Shown here: positions 43,594 to 52,095 of the stretch, piece after piece
How positions within the stretch are numbered: position 1 is the stretch's first letter
Layout of the letters: the number at the start of each line of letters is the position of its first letter
NCBI RefSeq assembly: GCF_022712275.1
Contig: NZ_JALAGU010000050.1
Coordinates: 25,464 to 89,463, forward strand
DNA length: 64,000 bases
Reading direction: 5' to 3'
From: Corynebacterium sp.
GTDB taxonomy: Bacteria > Actinomycetota > Actinomycetes > Mycobacteriales > Mycobacteriaceae
Program-made: the position numbers and the translations under genes
The notes under the pieces: model-generated
The model's input: only the letters and a program-made list of their open reading frames with translations
The model's database searches: none
What the model was told of the DNA's origin: nothing

Positions 43594-46152
43594 CTAGTAC
43601 GGGAGGAGGCCGGGCGGTACCTCCTGGGACTCCCCGGCATCCGGGACCTCCCCGGGATACCCGTCCGGGTACTCCCCGGAGTCGTCCCCCGGATAGTCCC
43701 CCGGGTCGTCCCCCGGGTCGTCCTCAGAAGATTCCCCGGGCTCTCCGTCGTCCTCCGGGAGGTCCTCCGCCTCCCAGGACTTGGGGATGCGGAAGACGTC
43801 CTTGGCGGTCGGTCCGGCCGCAGCGGCACCGGTCGTCCCAGCCTCCTCGACCGCCGCGACCTGTGCCGCCTCCATCTCGGCGACCGCCGCCGGGTCGAAC
43901 ATCTGCCGCTCCAGTTCCGGGGCGAGCATCCGGGAGAAGACATCGCTGAAGTGCTGACCGTCGCGGTAGACCAGCACATTGCCGATGACCGCCGGGCAGC
44001 GTCCGTCCCGGCACAGGGCGGCGGTGACGTCGAGTTCGGAGACGTCGAGGCCCGCCAGCGCCACCAGAGCGGGGTTCACTTCAGCCATCGAAGAGTGCTC
44101 ATCGGTGCCGCAGTCCGCCGTCGGGCCACTGCCGAGATCCTCCGCGACACAGAGTCGGCCGTTGCCCTGCACGCCCGGGGCCTGCATCGCCCACGGGGTG
44201 TCGCGGACACCCCAGGTGTGGATCCCGGCGTCCGAGAACTTCTTCACCTGGTCGACGTACTCCGGCGGGGTCTGGTCCGGGCCGTCGCCCTCGATCGTCG
44301 TCGGTCGGGTGACGGTCATGAACACGCCGTCGGTGGGTGGGTTGTCGAAGATGAACTGCTGGGCCTTACCGTCCCACTCGTCGCACTCCGGGTAGTCCTC
44401 ACCGTCGAGCTTCGGCAGACTCATCCCCAGCACGCAGCCCATCTTCAGCACCGGGACGATCTTGATGCCCTGCTGACGTCCGATGACGTCCAGAGCAGGC
44501 AGGAAATGCTCGGAATGCGACCCGCCGGCGAGGTACATGGTGCGCGCGGAATTCACGTCGCCGTAGGCACAGGGCTCGTCAGAGCCGTTGAAGTCGTGGG
44601 TCCGGATGAGGTCCGTGTCCTCGAAGCGGGCGTAGCAGCCGTCGGGCTGGGTACGCGGGAGCATATGTTCCTCATTCGTCGGATCCGGGCGCACCTCCAC
44701 ATCCTCGGGTACCGGCGCGTCCTCCAGGAACGCCCGCGGACCCGGGTACTGCGCCGGGTCAAGATTCTCGTCGTCCTGGGCCGCCAGGCGGGCGTCGTCA
44801 CGGTTCTGGATCACCGGACCCGCGGCAAGGACGCCCACCGTCGCCACCACAGTCACCACCGCGACGGCGACCCCGGCACGGTGGCTCACGGCATCCTTCA
44901 CGGCGGTGCGGGACGGCAGCCACGCGCGGGCGGGCTTGCGGGTCTGACGCAGCGGCGTCTCGATGTACTTCTCCGTCGCCCAGGCGAGCACCAGCGAGAT
45001 GAGGATGACCGCGGCGCCGATGACCAGGCCCTTCTTCGTCCCCAGGGTCGCGGTGATGCCCTGGACACCGGTCGAGCGGTTGCCGAGGACGTCCGAGAAC
45101 TGGAACGTCGCCAATGCCAGCAGCGGCCAGTGCCACAGGTAGAGGCTGTAGGAGATCCGGCCCAGCGTCTGGAACGGGGCGGTGTCCAGCAGGGCGGAGA
45201 CACCCTCTGCGCCGCGACCGTCGGCGACCGGGTTACCCGCCAGGACGACCAGCGTCGCACCGGCGAGCGGGACGAGCGTCCAGGGACCGGGGAACTGGTC
45301 GGCACCGTCGAGGAAGAAGCCGGTGCCGATGATCAGCGCGACGCCGACCACGCCCGCAGGCCAGCGCGCCCAGGCCAGGCGGGTCGGGGTCTCCTTGTGG
45401 ACCAGCCAGATACCCAGCAGGCCACCGAGACCGATCTCCCAGAAGCGGCTCAGCGGCGAGTAGTAGTTCCAGCCCTGGTCCGTGCCGTGCAGGTGCACCG
45501 CATAGACGAAGCTCGCGGCCGTCGCGATGACGAGCAGCCAGTGCAGCGACAGGCCCGGGAACCGCAGCGGCACCCTCTTCAGCAGCCACGCCAGCACCAC
45601 GATGACGAGCAGGCTGCCGAGGTAGATCTGCAGCTGCGCCGACATCGACCAGATGTGCTGGTAGAGGCTGACGTCGCGTCCCACCGCCGCGTAATCCTGC
45701 CCCTGGTCGGCGAGGTGGAGGTTCTGCCGGTAGGTGAGGGACGCCGCGGCGTCCTCCGCGGTCTGTGCCCAGCGCGCCCGCGCGTAGACGGCGAAGCCGG
45801 CGGCCAGGGTGACCGTGACGACGACGAGCAGCGCCGGATACAGGCGCCGGAGCAGGCGCACGACCGACTGGATGAGGGTCTGCCCGGTGGGGTTCAGCGC
45901 ATTGCGGATCTGCGGGCCGAAGAAGAAGATGCCACCGACCAGCAGGAACACGTCGACGCCGGAGGACACCCGGCCGACGAACACGTGGAAGACCACCACG
46001 AGTGCGATGGCGAGACCGCGCAGCCCGTCGATGTCCCGACGGTAGGGGCGACGCGTGGCGCCGGCAGTGGTTGAAGCACCCGCAGTGGCACGGGCAGTGG
46101 CGCTGGCGCGGGCGCGGGCGCGGGCGCCGCCATCGGAACTGGACGTAGTCAT
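43594..46152 (-). CDS. Acyltransferase-3/SGNH fusion membrane protein, copy B
   Basis: Paralogue of the next gene downstream, 852 residues, same two-domain plan: membrane domain with RDIDGLRGLAIALVVVFHVF and SGNH domain with YLAGGSHSEHFLPALD and YRDGQHFSDVF. It differs at both ends: a 35-residue Ala/Arg/Thr-rich start (ARARARASATARATAG) and an acidic Pro-Gly-Asp-Glu tail (DDPGDDPGDYPGDDSGEYPD). Start ATG at 46152; a GTG at 46164 is also possible. TACGGT (46168-46163) is close upstream. Copies A and B are separated by 107 bp and are likely a local duplication. Confidence 0.88.
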   Translation of the reverse strand: MTTSSSDGGARARARASATARATAGASTTAGATRRPYRRDIDGLRGLAIALVVVFHVFVGRVSSGVDVFLLVGGIFFFGPQIRNALNPTGQTLIQSVVRLLRRLYPALLVVVTVTLAAGFAVYARARWAQTAEDAAASLTYRQNLHLADQGQDYAAVGRDVSLYQHIWSMSAQLQIYLGSLLVIVVLAWLLKRVPLRFPGLSLHWLLVIATAASFVYAVHLHGTDQGWNYYSPLSRFWEIGLGGLLGIWLVHKETPTRLAWARWPAGVVGVALIIGTGFFLDGADQFPGPWTLVPLAGATLVVLAGNPVADGRGAEGVSALLDTAPFQTLGRISYSLYLWHWPLLALATFQFSDVLGNRSTGVQGITATLGTKKGLVIGAAVILISLVLAWATEKYIETPLRQTRKPARAWLPSRTAVKDAVSHRAGVAVAVVTVVATVGVLAAGPVIQNRDDARLAAQDDENLDPAQYPGPRAFLEDAPVPEDVEVRPDPTNEEHMLPRTQPDGCYARFEDTDLIRTHDFNGSDEPCAYGDVNSARTMYLAGGSHSEHFLPALDVIGRQQGIKIVPVLKMGCVLGMSLPKLDGEDYPECDEWDGKAQQFIFDNPPTDGVFMTVTRPTTIEGDGPDQTPPEYVDQVKKFSDAGIHTWGVRDTPWAMQAPGVQGNGRLCVAEDLGSGPTADCGTDEHSSMAEVNPALVALAGLDVSELDVTAALCRDGRCPAVIGNVLVYRDGQHFSDVFSRMLAPELERQMFDPAAVAEMEAAQVAAVEEAGTTGAAAAGPTAKDVFRIPKSWEAEDLPEDDGEPGESSEDDPGDDPGDYPGDDSGEYPDGYPGEVPDAGESQEVPPGLLPY

Positions 46153-46217
46153 ATAGGGAACCACCGTACCGACCCACCCCTGTCCCGATACACTCCGGAC
46201 ATGCTGTCATCAATGAA

Positions 46218-46572
46218 GTGACGGTGTCCACGGCGCAGCGTCGGTCAACACGTCCTCGTCACGGGAGCGGCCTCCGGGCCGGGCCTGGGACTGGCGACCC
46301 CTTCCCCCGACGCCGGGCCTCTGTCCTCCTCACCGGTCTCGACGATGCGCCCGCCGTGCCGGCATCACCGTCGGTGGACAGCTGGTGTTCACCGTCTCCG
46401 CGGCGGGACTGGTGAGCATGCCGGGCATGGCGACCTGCACCGCGACCACGGCGGCTCGTCGTGGCGCCGGACGGCGTGGCGGCTGTTCGGCTGGTACTCG
46501 AAGCGCTTCACCCGGCCGGGGTACCTGCTGGTCACCCGGCTGATCGGGCGGGGCCTCGTGACGAAGCGGTAG
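46218..46572 (+). pseudogene. Decayed short-chain dehydrogenase gene
   Basis: Pieces of an SDR appear in order but in different frames. HVLVTGAASGPGLGLA (46249-46296) is the cofactor motif, ASVLLTGLDDA (46317-46349) the second strand, and QLVFTVSAAGLVSMPGMA (46379-46432) the catalytic-Ser strand, followed by CTATTAA where YxASKHA is expected. Then SKRFTRPGYLLVTRLIG (46498-46548) resembles an SDR C-terminus. With under 120 codons left and several shifts, it is a remnant with internal deletions. Functional translation is very unlikely. Confidence 0.6.
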
Positions 46573-46842
46573 GTGGCGGCTTCCGCCGTGGGGCCGCGTG
46601 CCGCGTGCATCCTGCCCTGCGTCCTGCCCTGCGTGCGTTTCCCCTTCCTGTTTCGCCCTCACGCACTCCCCTCCCTGTCTGCGCCATCGGGTTCGGTTCA
46701 GCGCCATCCGGCTGTGACGGTTCCTCGCGAGAATCGACACAGCCGGATGGCGCTGGACACAGCCGAATGGCGTCACACGCGCGGAGCGCCTCAAGTCTGA
46801 CGTTCTGAAGACGAACGCGTCACGGTGTAGTTGACTGTCACC
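46573..46842. other. Non-coding zone with palindromic element and VSR-like gene leader
   Basis: This 270-bp stretch has no convincing gene. It holds the palindromic element at 46681-46772, then a short leader ending at the ATG at 46843. TAGTTG at 46828-46833 is the nearest weak -10 candidate. Confidence 0.5.
46681..46772 (+). repeat. Palindromic (REP-like) element, copy 1
   Basis: The core has 16-bp perfect arms: GCGCCATCCGGCTGTG at 46701-46716 and its complement at 46738-46753, with a 21-nt loop. Partial arms flank it (GCGCCATCGGGTTC at 46681-46694 and CAGCCGAATGGCG at 46760-46772). An inverted copy lies at 48036-48129, on the other side of the VSR-like gene. Confidence 0.8.
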
Positions 46843-48009
46843 ATGACTATCGGGGGAGAGTCGGGGGCAGGGGCCCGCGATCACACACCATCAGGGCATG
46901 CACCATCAACCCGCACAGGATCGTCCATCGGAGGATCATTCCTGCCACTGGAGTACGAATGTCGGCCGAGCGACTGGTACATCGGCCGGATTCCATGGCG
47001 TCACCGCAACAGATCCGCGACGCTACCGAACTACCGGCCACGGACAAGTGCGGAACTGAAGAAGGCAGGTGTTACCAGGGTCGGTCTCCGCGACAACTGG
47101 GTGAAGGTGGACTACGGCATGTACGTCCACGTGAACCAACTTCTCCCGGCGACAACCGACTCGGATTTCCCACGGGCACGACGCGTGCACCCCGCCACCC
47201 TCGCTCTTGCCCACCTCATCCGTCATCCAGGGCGGATCGCCACCGGGTTCGCCGCAGCATCCTTCTACGGGATGCGTTATTTCGTCGACGAGGAGTTGCT
47301 CGCCTTTCTCACGTCGACGGGGACCCGACGTACCGGCGCGCCGGATCATGTGCTGCTGCACCCGACCCGGCTTCTCGACCTGCACCGGTCGACAGCAGTA
47401 CCCGTGCACGAGGATCACCGGAAGTTGAAGTGCGCCGATGCACACACGACCCTCTCGCACATGCTGGAGTCCGTCAGCGTCCCGGACGCCTCGCGGGAGC
47501 AACGGTGGAAGGTTCCCGACCTCAGCAGGATACGATCGCACCTCACCCCGGACTTCATACGGTGTGTCCAGGTCAGTGATGCTTTTCATCAGAGCATCGG
47601 AAATGTGTCACCTGCAGACCCCCGCAAGCTCAGAGTCCCTGGCGGGGTGGATGTCATGTTCGCGGCGTCTGTTCTCGGGAGTACCGACGTCGGGGCGGAG
47701 TCCCCACAGGAGACGCTGCTGCGGTTGGCCGTCAATGATCTGGCGCCGGGGCTGCGGAGTCAGATTCCGGTGTTCAAGGAGGACGGGAAGCTTCTCACGG
47801 TCAGTGACCTGGGGTGGGAGGAGCGGGGCCTGCACCTGATGTACGACGGGGTCCATCACCGGCAGCGGGAGCAGCGCGACCATGATTCGGAGGTGCTGGC
47901 CGCCCTACAGCACGGTGGTGGACGCGTCATCCGGGTCACCGCGGGGAACCTGGCGTCCATGGCGGAGATTGAGAAGCTCCGGGAACGGGTGGTTGGCGCA
48001 CTGGAATGA
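46843..48009 (+). CDS. AbiEi/VSR-like (DUF559-type) protein, possible PD-(D/E)XK nuclease
   Basis: Unnamed 388-residue protein. The first 60 residues are polar, and residues 65-240 resemble the winged-helix start of AbiEi-like proteins (AELKKAGVTRVGLRDNWVKVDYGMYVHV). The C-terminal 100 residues look like a VSR/DUF559 fold: PQETLLRLAVNDLAPGL (Glu), VSDLGWEERGLHLMYDGVHH (Asp and Asp-Gly pair), then EVLAALQHGGGRVIRVTAGN. The usual lysine of PD-(D/E)XK is not obvious. Solitary, with palindromic elements on both sides. Could be a defence or mobile-element protein; inference only. Confidence 0.65.
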   Translation: MTIGGESGAGARDHTPSGHAPSTRTGSSIGGSFLPLEYECRPSDWYIGRIPWRHRNRSATLPNYRPRTSAELKKAGVTRVGLRDNWVKVDYGMYVHVNQLLPATTDSDFPRARRVHPATLALAHLIRHPGRIATGFAAASFYGMRYFVDEELLAFLTSTGTRRTGAPDHVLLHPTRLLDLHRSTAVPVHEDHRKLKCADAHTTLSHMLESVSVPDASREQRWKVPDLSRIRSHLTPDFIRCVQVSDAFHQSIGNVSPADPRKLRVPGGVDVMFAASVLGSTDVGAESPQETLLRLAVNDLAPGLRSQIPVFKEDGKLLTVSDLGWEERGLHLMYDGVHHRQREQRDHDSEVLAALQHGGGRVIRVTAGNLASMAEIEKLRERVVGALE

Positions 48010-48035
48010 GCCCCTGCCCTGGTCCGGGCTCGGAC

Positions 48036-48129
48036 TACGCCATCCGGCAGATCCTGGCGCCATCCGGCTGTGTCGATTCCCACGAGAAACCGTCACAGCC
48101 GGATGGCACTGTACCGAGCCCGATGGCGC
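48036..48129 (-). repeat. Palindromic (REP-like) element, copy 2
   Basis: Arms GCGCCATCCGGCTGTG (48057-48072) and CACAGCCGGATGGCAC (48094-48109), a 15-of-16 match, with flanking partial arms at 48037-48050 and 48114-48128. The loop is near the reverse complement of copy 1's loop, so the two copies are inverted relative to each other. Confidence 0.8.
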
Positions 48130-48200
48130 ACACGGTTCCGAGTCGTGATGGAGGACGCGTAGGCTCTGGCGCACCGGAAAAACTCACGGATCAACGCATG

Positions 48201-49142
48201 TCAGAAGGCGGCGGACACCTCGTCGAGCGCCTCGACCTCGTCCTCGTCGAGGTCCACGGTTGCACTGGTGAGCAGCGGTGCGACCTGCTCCACGGTGCGC
48301 GCCGAGGCGATCGGCGCGGTCACACCCTTGGCCCGCAGCCAGGCCAGGGCGACAGAGGAGGGCTCCACGCGGCGTCCTTCGGCGACGGTGGTGAGGGTCT
48401 CCACCACCGCGAAGGGGTCGGCGTGCCCGGAGAGGTAGCCGGAGACCATGGATTCGCGGGCGGTGCCGGCGATGTCGTGGGCCGAACGGTACTTGCCGGT
48501 GAGCAGGCCCGAGGCCAGGGAGAAGTAGGAGAACACCGCAGCGCCGGCGACCTCGGCGAGCCGCCGGTAGTCGTTCTCGTAGCCGGCACGGGCCAGCAGG
48601 CTGTACTGCGGCTGGATCGCGGCCGGGACAGCAGCGGAACCGGCGGCGAGAGTGAGGAACTCACGCATTCGCTCCGGCGGGTAGTTCGACAGCCCGATGC
48701 GCTTCACCCGGCCGGACTCGATGAGCGCGGCAGCGGTGGCGACCTGGTCCTCGATGCCCACGGACTCGTCGTCGTAGTGGTAGTAGTACAGGTCCACGAC
48801 GTCGGTCCGGAGCCGCTCCAGGGAGTCGTCGAGGTTCCGGTCAACCACGCCGCGCTCCAGGCCGGGCGCCGACTGAATCGCACCGACCTTGGTGGCGAGC
48901 ACCACGTCAGAGCGCTTTCCGGACGCCGCGAACCACTCACCGAGCACGCTCTCCGATTCCCCGCCGGACAGCCCGTCCGCCCACTGGGAGTACATGTCGG
49001 CGGTGTCGATGAGCGACCCGCCGCCGGACACGAAGGCATCCAGCACGGCATGTGACTCCTCGGTGTCCGAGGTCCAGCCGAAAGTGTTGCCGCCGAGAAC
49101 GACAGGCAGGGCGTCAGTGAATAGATCGGGGGTGTCAGTCAT
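48201..49142 (-). CDS. Aldo/keto reductase
   Basis: An AKR-superfamily NADPH-dependent TIM-barrel oxidoreductase of 313 residues. Visible are FGWTSDTEESHAVLDAF, IDTADMYSQW with the catalytic Asp and Tyr, VVLATKVG with the Lys, and the binding-site stretch KRIGLSNYPPERM. The cofactor motif at the C-terminus is PIASARTVEQV. The pattern matches the YajO/YghZ-like group (Tas family). A TACCGT box (49155-49150) 7 nt before the ATG at 49142 supports this start over a longer frame. Confidence 0.9.
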   Translation of the reverse strand: MTDTPDLFTDALPVVLGGNTFGWTSDTEESHAVLDAFVSGGGSLIDTADMYSQWADGLSGGESESVLGEWFAASGKRSDVVLATKVGAIQSAPGLERGVVDRNLDDSLERLRTDVVDLYYYHYDDESVGIEDQVATAAALIESGRVKRIGLSNYPPERMREFLTLAAGSAAVPAAIQPQYSLLARAGYENDYRRLAEVAGAAVFSYFSLASGLLTGKYRSAHDIAGTARESMVSGYLSGHADPFAVVETLTTVAEGRRVEPSSVALAWLRAKGVTAPIASARTVEQVAPLLTSATVDLDEDEVEALDEVSAAF

Positions 49143-49149
49143 GCGGACC

Positions 49150-49155
49150 ACGGTA
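49150..49155 (-). promoter_or_regulatory. -10 box (TACCGT) of a leaderless promoter for the aldo/keto reductase
   Basis: Minus-strand TACCGT 7 nt before the ATG at 49142. Confidence 0.45.
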
Positions 49156-49252
49156 CGCCCACCCAATCCACAGCCGCTGGCGTTACCGCTGCACTGTCGC
49201 GCAGACCAGGACACGTGCCGCGATTCCGACGTCCAAGATTCCCGTGAAATCC

Positions 49253-49663
49253 TCACGCGTCAATGAGCAGCCACTCTCCGATGGACGACAGAAGTACGCC
49301 GGGGAACAACGTCACAAGAATACCGGGGAAAACCAGTTTCCACATATCGCTAAACCTCCCCACCGCAGGGCTCCGCACCACCCAGGCAACCCAGGCCACG
49401 ACATAGCCGACGAGCGGGACCGAACACAGGAGTAGCAGCAGCATTCCTTCACCCGTCAGCGGATTCCTTGATACCTTGACGTCTCGCCGATCAACCATAC
49501 CAAAAACGCCCTCAAGAAAAATGCGATAGCGGTCACTCAGTAGATCAGATGCCCACCAGCCAATTGCCAGTCCGGTGCAGACAAGGACAACCGCCAAAAC
49601 TGTCCACAGTGAGACCCGTGCATCGCGACGCCTGTCCGGGTCATCAAGATTGCAGAACCTCAC
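49253..49663 (-). CDS. Small three-helix membrane protein, unknown
   Basis: A 136-residue protein with three hydrophobic segments (about 18-38, 73-95 and 111-133) and short charged loops. The GTG start is only 5 nt after the stop of the broken gene upstream, and composition is similarly less GC-biased than the core genome, so the two look like a pair acquired together. I do not recognise a family. A membrane immunity or holin-like partner of the upstream gene is one idea, with no motif to support it. Confidence 0.5.
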   Translation of the reverse strand: MRFCNLDDPDRRRDARVSLWTVLAVVLVCTGLAIGWWASDLLSDRYRIFLEGVFGMVDRRDVKVSRNPLTGEGMLLLLLCSVPLVGYVVAWVAWVVRSPAVGRFSDMWKLVFPGILVTLFPGVLLSSIGEWLLIDA

Positions 49664-49668
49664 CGTCC

Positions 49669-50346
49669 CTAGACTGCCCTAAAACCGGTCACAGGGGCAC
49701 TCTCTCCCTGGACCTCAAATGGTTTGGCAATTCCAAGTCTCATACCCTCGTACGCAACATTCACCATGTTCTCCTGCCACGTCCCCACCGAGTATCGTGG
49801 TAGGCAAAATCATAGTGATCGAAGTAATAGACAACCTGCTCAAACTGAACATAGGTGACGCCATTGGGGTACGGCCGTGCAATAACCGTTGTCGATGTCG
49901 AAGAACTATGACGCCCAAGAGAATGCACATAGTCGCCACTGATCCCGGCAGTCAATCTCCATCTGGAGGAGTACGTATATTTCAGCGATGCCCCCCCCAC
50001 GACCCTTTGCAATCTGCACCGCTCGATTTATCGCATATTCCCTGTCCATGAGAACCAGTGGCCCCGGTGGATCCACGAATTCTCCGGGGCCACCCCCGTC
50101 GTAGTCCGTATTCATCTCTACCATCCACTGGTCAACAACTGCACTCGATAACACGAAGAGTTCGCCGGTATTTCCGTAATAATGATCCCACAAGCCGGCA
50201 GCATTGTATTCATGCAGTCCGCGCTCCAAGAACTGAATGCCAGCTGCTGCCGCCAGGAAATCTGCCTTCTTGACGTTGTTTCCTTCTCCGGAGTGATCCT
50301 GCCCATCAGCCGCCCGCAGCCCCCCTCACCAGACCACCGTCACCAT
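49669..50346 (-). pseudogene. Broken orphan gene (one stop, two frameshifts at G runs)
   Basis: One coherent protein of about 225 residues can be read only by crossing frames. Frame A covers 50346-49999 (VKKADFLAAAAGIQFLERG, GLWDHYYGNTGELFVL, MDREYAINRAVQIAKGRG). Frame B covers 49990-49787 (SLKYTYSSRWRLTAGISGDY, ARPYPNGVTYVQFEQVVYYF). Frame A resumes to the TAG at 49671 (ENMVNVAYEGMRLGIAKPF). Shift 1 is at a run of eight G (49998-49991) and shift 2 at four G (49786-49783); the net is zero. A TGA also interrupts codon 7 after the ATG at 50346. No family recognised. Confidence 0.6.
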
Positions 50347-50353
50347 CGAAAAG

Positions 50354-50372
50354 GAATGTTTACCTAACCTTA
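50354..50372 (-). promoter_or_regulatory. Possible DtxR (iron) box upstream of the broken gene
   Basis: The minus-strand 19-mer TAAGGTTAGGTAAACATTC matches the DtxR consensus at about 13 of 19 positions by my count, and contains a TANNNT -10 candidate (TAAGGT). The site is 8 nt before the ATG at 50346. Confidence 0.35.
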
Positions 50373-50412
50373 CATACCCGTCATGTGAAGGGCAACGACG
50401 TGGAACTACGAG

Positions 50413-50456
50413 CGGGGAGAAGTCATTCCCCCACCCAGGTACATGACTTCTCCCCG
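50413..50456 (-). terminator. Hairpin after the CMD/AhpD gene
   Basis: Perfect 14-bp arms CGGGGAGAAGTCAT (50413-50426) and its complement (50443-50456), with a 16-nt loop. It starts 30 nt after the stop of the CMD/AhpD gene on the same strand. No clear U-tract. Confidence 0.65.
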
Positions 50457-50485
50457 TAGTCGTTCCGGCCGGACTGCACCGACTA

Positions 50486-51919
50486 TCAGCGGAACCGCTT
50501 CGGCAGTTCCGGCTCGCCCAGCGACAGCATCAGCCGGTTCGCCCAGTTGAAGAAGGCCGCCGCATTGATGACGTCGATGATCTCCCCGCCCGACAGGCCG
50601 GCATCCCGCAGCGCGGTGACGTGCGGAGCACCGAAGCGCACCGGCACCGTCGCCAGCGCAACCGAGGCGTCGCGGATGGCGTTCCAGAGATCGGACCCCA
50701 GGTCGGCAGCGACACCCTCATCGCAGAGCCGCTGGATGGCGTCGGCCTTGGCGGCCGCATCCTCATCGTCGGCGGACTCCGCGATCGCGCGGCCGGTATG
50801 CACCGAGGCACAGTACACGCAGCCGTTGAACCTGCTGGTCACGGCGGCGGAAAGCTCGCGTTCGGCGCGTCCTGCCCCGTCGGTGACGTTGTAGAAGATG
50901 TCCTTGTCCGTCAGCGTACGGGCCTCCAGTGCCTCGGGATCCCGGGCGAGCAGGCGGAAGTACTCCGACTTCGCCCGCAGCGGATCGACGAGCGCCACCT
51001 TCTGCCGCTCGGTGAGATCAGACTCCTCCACCGGCGGCACCCACGGCACCCAGCCGAGCGAGTGGCTCACGAAACCCCTGGGACGCACCAGGTCAGGGTA
51101 GGTGATGACGTCGAACCCGGCGTTCACCCCGGCGCCGGGCGCCGCATCGGCATGGACCGGGCGCTGCGGGGCGTCCGCCTGCCGGGCTCCGGCATGCTTA
51201 CCGGGCCGGCGGACATCCCCCTGCGGCACGAACTTCGTCGCGAGGACGCCAAGACCGTGGGCGGTGCGGATCTGGAAGGTGAGGAAGGAGACGAGCTGGC
51301 CGAGGCGGACGACCTCGGTCGGCGACCACCCGGCGTCGGCCAGTGGCTGGAGTCGTTCGGCGCGCGAGTCGCGCGGGTGCAGGACCAGCAGATGGGTGAA
51401 CTCGAGGGCTGCGGCGAGGCGGGACCCGAGGATCTTCTTCTGCGCCTCGAGCAGGTGGAACTCCGGGCCGGGCACGGACTCGTCGGCGAGGTCCGGCTCC
51501 CGGTAGACGCCGTAGGGGGTCGGCACCCCAGCGGCGTTGACGTGGGCGCGGGCGTCCGAGACGACGGCGGCGAGGGTGGTGATCAGCGCATTCGTCTCAG
51601 TCTCGGTGGCATTGCCGTCGAGTTCGTCGACGAGCAGGTCGGTGTAGAGGCTCGTCGCCCGGGCCGCGGCGGTCGCCCCACCGTGCAGGCCCGCGACGAA
51701 GGCGGCGACGGCGTAGCGCTCGGCGAGGGTGAAGTCGCCCGGGGTCTCCGGCTCGAACAGGGCACGGAAGGACTGCTGGGCACTGTCCCGGGCCTGGGTG
51801 CGGTTATGCCGCAGCCGCGCGACCGGGCCGGAGACCTCGGAGGTGGGGTCGAGGTCAGCGAGGAAGTCGATGATGTCGGCGGAGTCGGTGGTGGTGCCTG
51901 CGGCGGACTCGGTAGTCAT
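50486..51919 (-). CDS. Fused CMD-domain / alkylhydroperoxidase-domain protein
   Basis: A 477-residue protein joining two AhpD-like units that are usually separate genes, the CMD protein and the alkylhydroperoxidase protein of the Avi_7170/Avi_7169 type (family recall). The N-terminal unit is residues 20-230 (FTLAERYAVAAFVAGLHGG), and the C-terminal unit 270-477 carries the redox motif NGCVYCASVHTGRAIAES with its CxxC and His. In related clusters these genes accompany a peptide-type ABC importer and an FAD/NAD(P)-binding protein, which are found here at 53.8-61.2 kb. TACCCT (51932-51927) is 7 nt before the ATG. Confidence 0.82.
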   Translation of the reverse strand: MTTESAAGTTTDSADIIDFLADLDPTSEVSGPVARLRHNRTQARDSAQQSFRALFEPETPGDFTLAERYAVAAFVAGLHGGATAAARATSLYTDLLVDELDGNATETETNALITTLAAVVSDARAHVNAAGVPTPYGVYREPDLADESVPGPEFHLLEAQKKILGSRLAAALEFTHLLVLHPRDSRAERLQPLADAGWSPTEVVRLGQLVSFLTFQIRTAHGLGVLATKFVPQGDVRRPGKHAGARQADAPQRPVHADAAPGAGVNAGFDVITYPDLVRPRGFVSHSLGWVPWVPPVEESDLTERQKVALVDPLRAKSEYFRLLARDPEALEARTLTDKDIFYNVTDGAGRAERELSAAVTSRFNGCVYCASVHTGRAIAESADDEDAAAKADAIQRLCDEGVAADLGSDLWNAIRDASVALATVPVRFGAPHVTALRDAGLSGGEIIDVINAAAFFNWANRLMLSLGEPELPKRFR

Positions 51920-51926
51920 GGTGACC

Positions 51927-51932
51927 AGGGTA
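51927..51932 (-). promoter_or_regulatory. -10 box (TACCCT) of a leaderless promoter for the CMD/AhpD gene
   Basis: Minus-strand TACCCT 7 nt before the ATG at 51919. Confidence 0.45.
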
Positions 51933-52014
51933 GCCCCCTCCCGGTAGGAAGGTCAGGGACCCGTGGCTGCCGTGGACCGGTGGCTTCATCCCGAAAGTAT
52001 TCTTCCCCGAAACG

Positions 52015-52043
52015 TTGCCATTCCAGTCGAACGGGTGTACTAT
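52015..52043 (+). promoter_or_regulatory. Promoter TTGCCA-17-TACTAT for the DUF222-HNH gene
   Basis: -35 TTGCCA (52015-52020), 17-bp spacer and -10 TACTAT (52038-52043). The leader is about 45 nt and ends in a GGGGAGGGGA ribosome-binding stretch. It is one of the few classical sigma-A promoters with a leader in this window. Confidence 0.6.
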
Positions 52044-52095
52044 CATTGTCAGAAGCACAGGATCCGGAAACCGCATCTCTGGGGAGGGGAAGACC

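Noticed and set aside
43453..46074. 873-codon plus-strand frame opposite acyltransferase copy B.
   Set aside because: Arg/His/Asp-rich shadow of a GC-rich gene; the minus-strand protein has clear membrane and SGNH motifs.
46681..48129. Palindromic copies as an insertion sequence with transposase.
   Set aside because: The gene between them has no transposase motif and no target-site duplication is visible.
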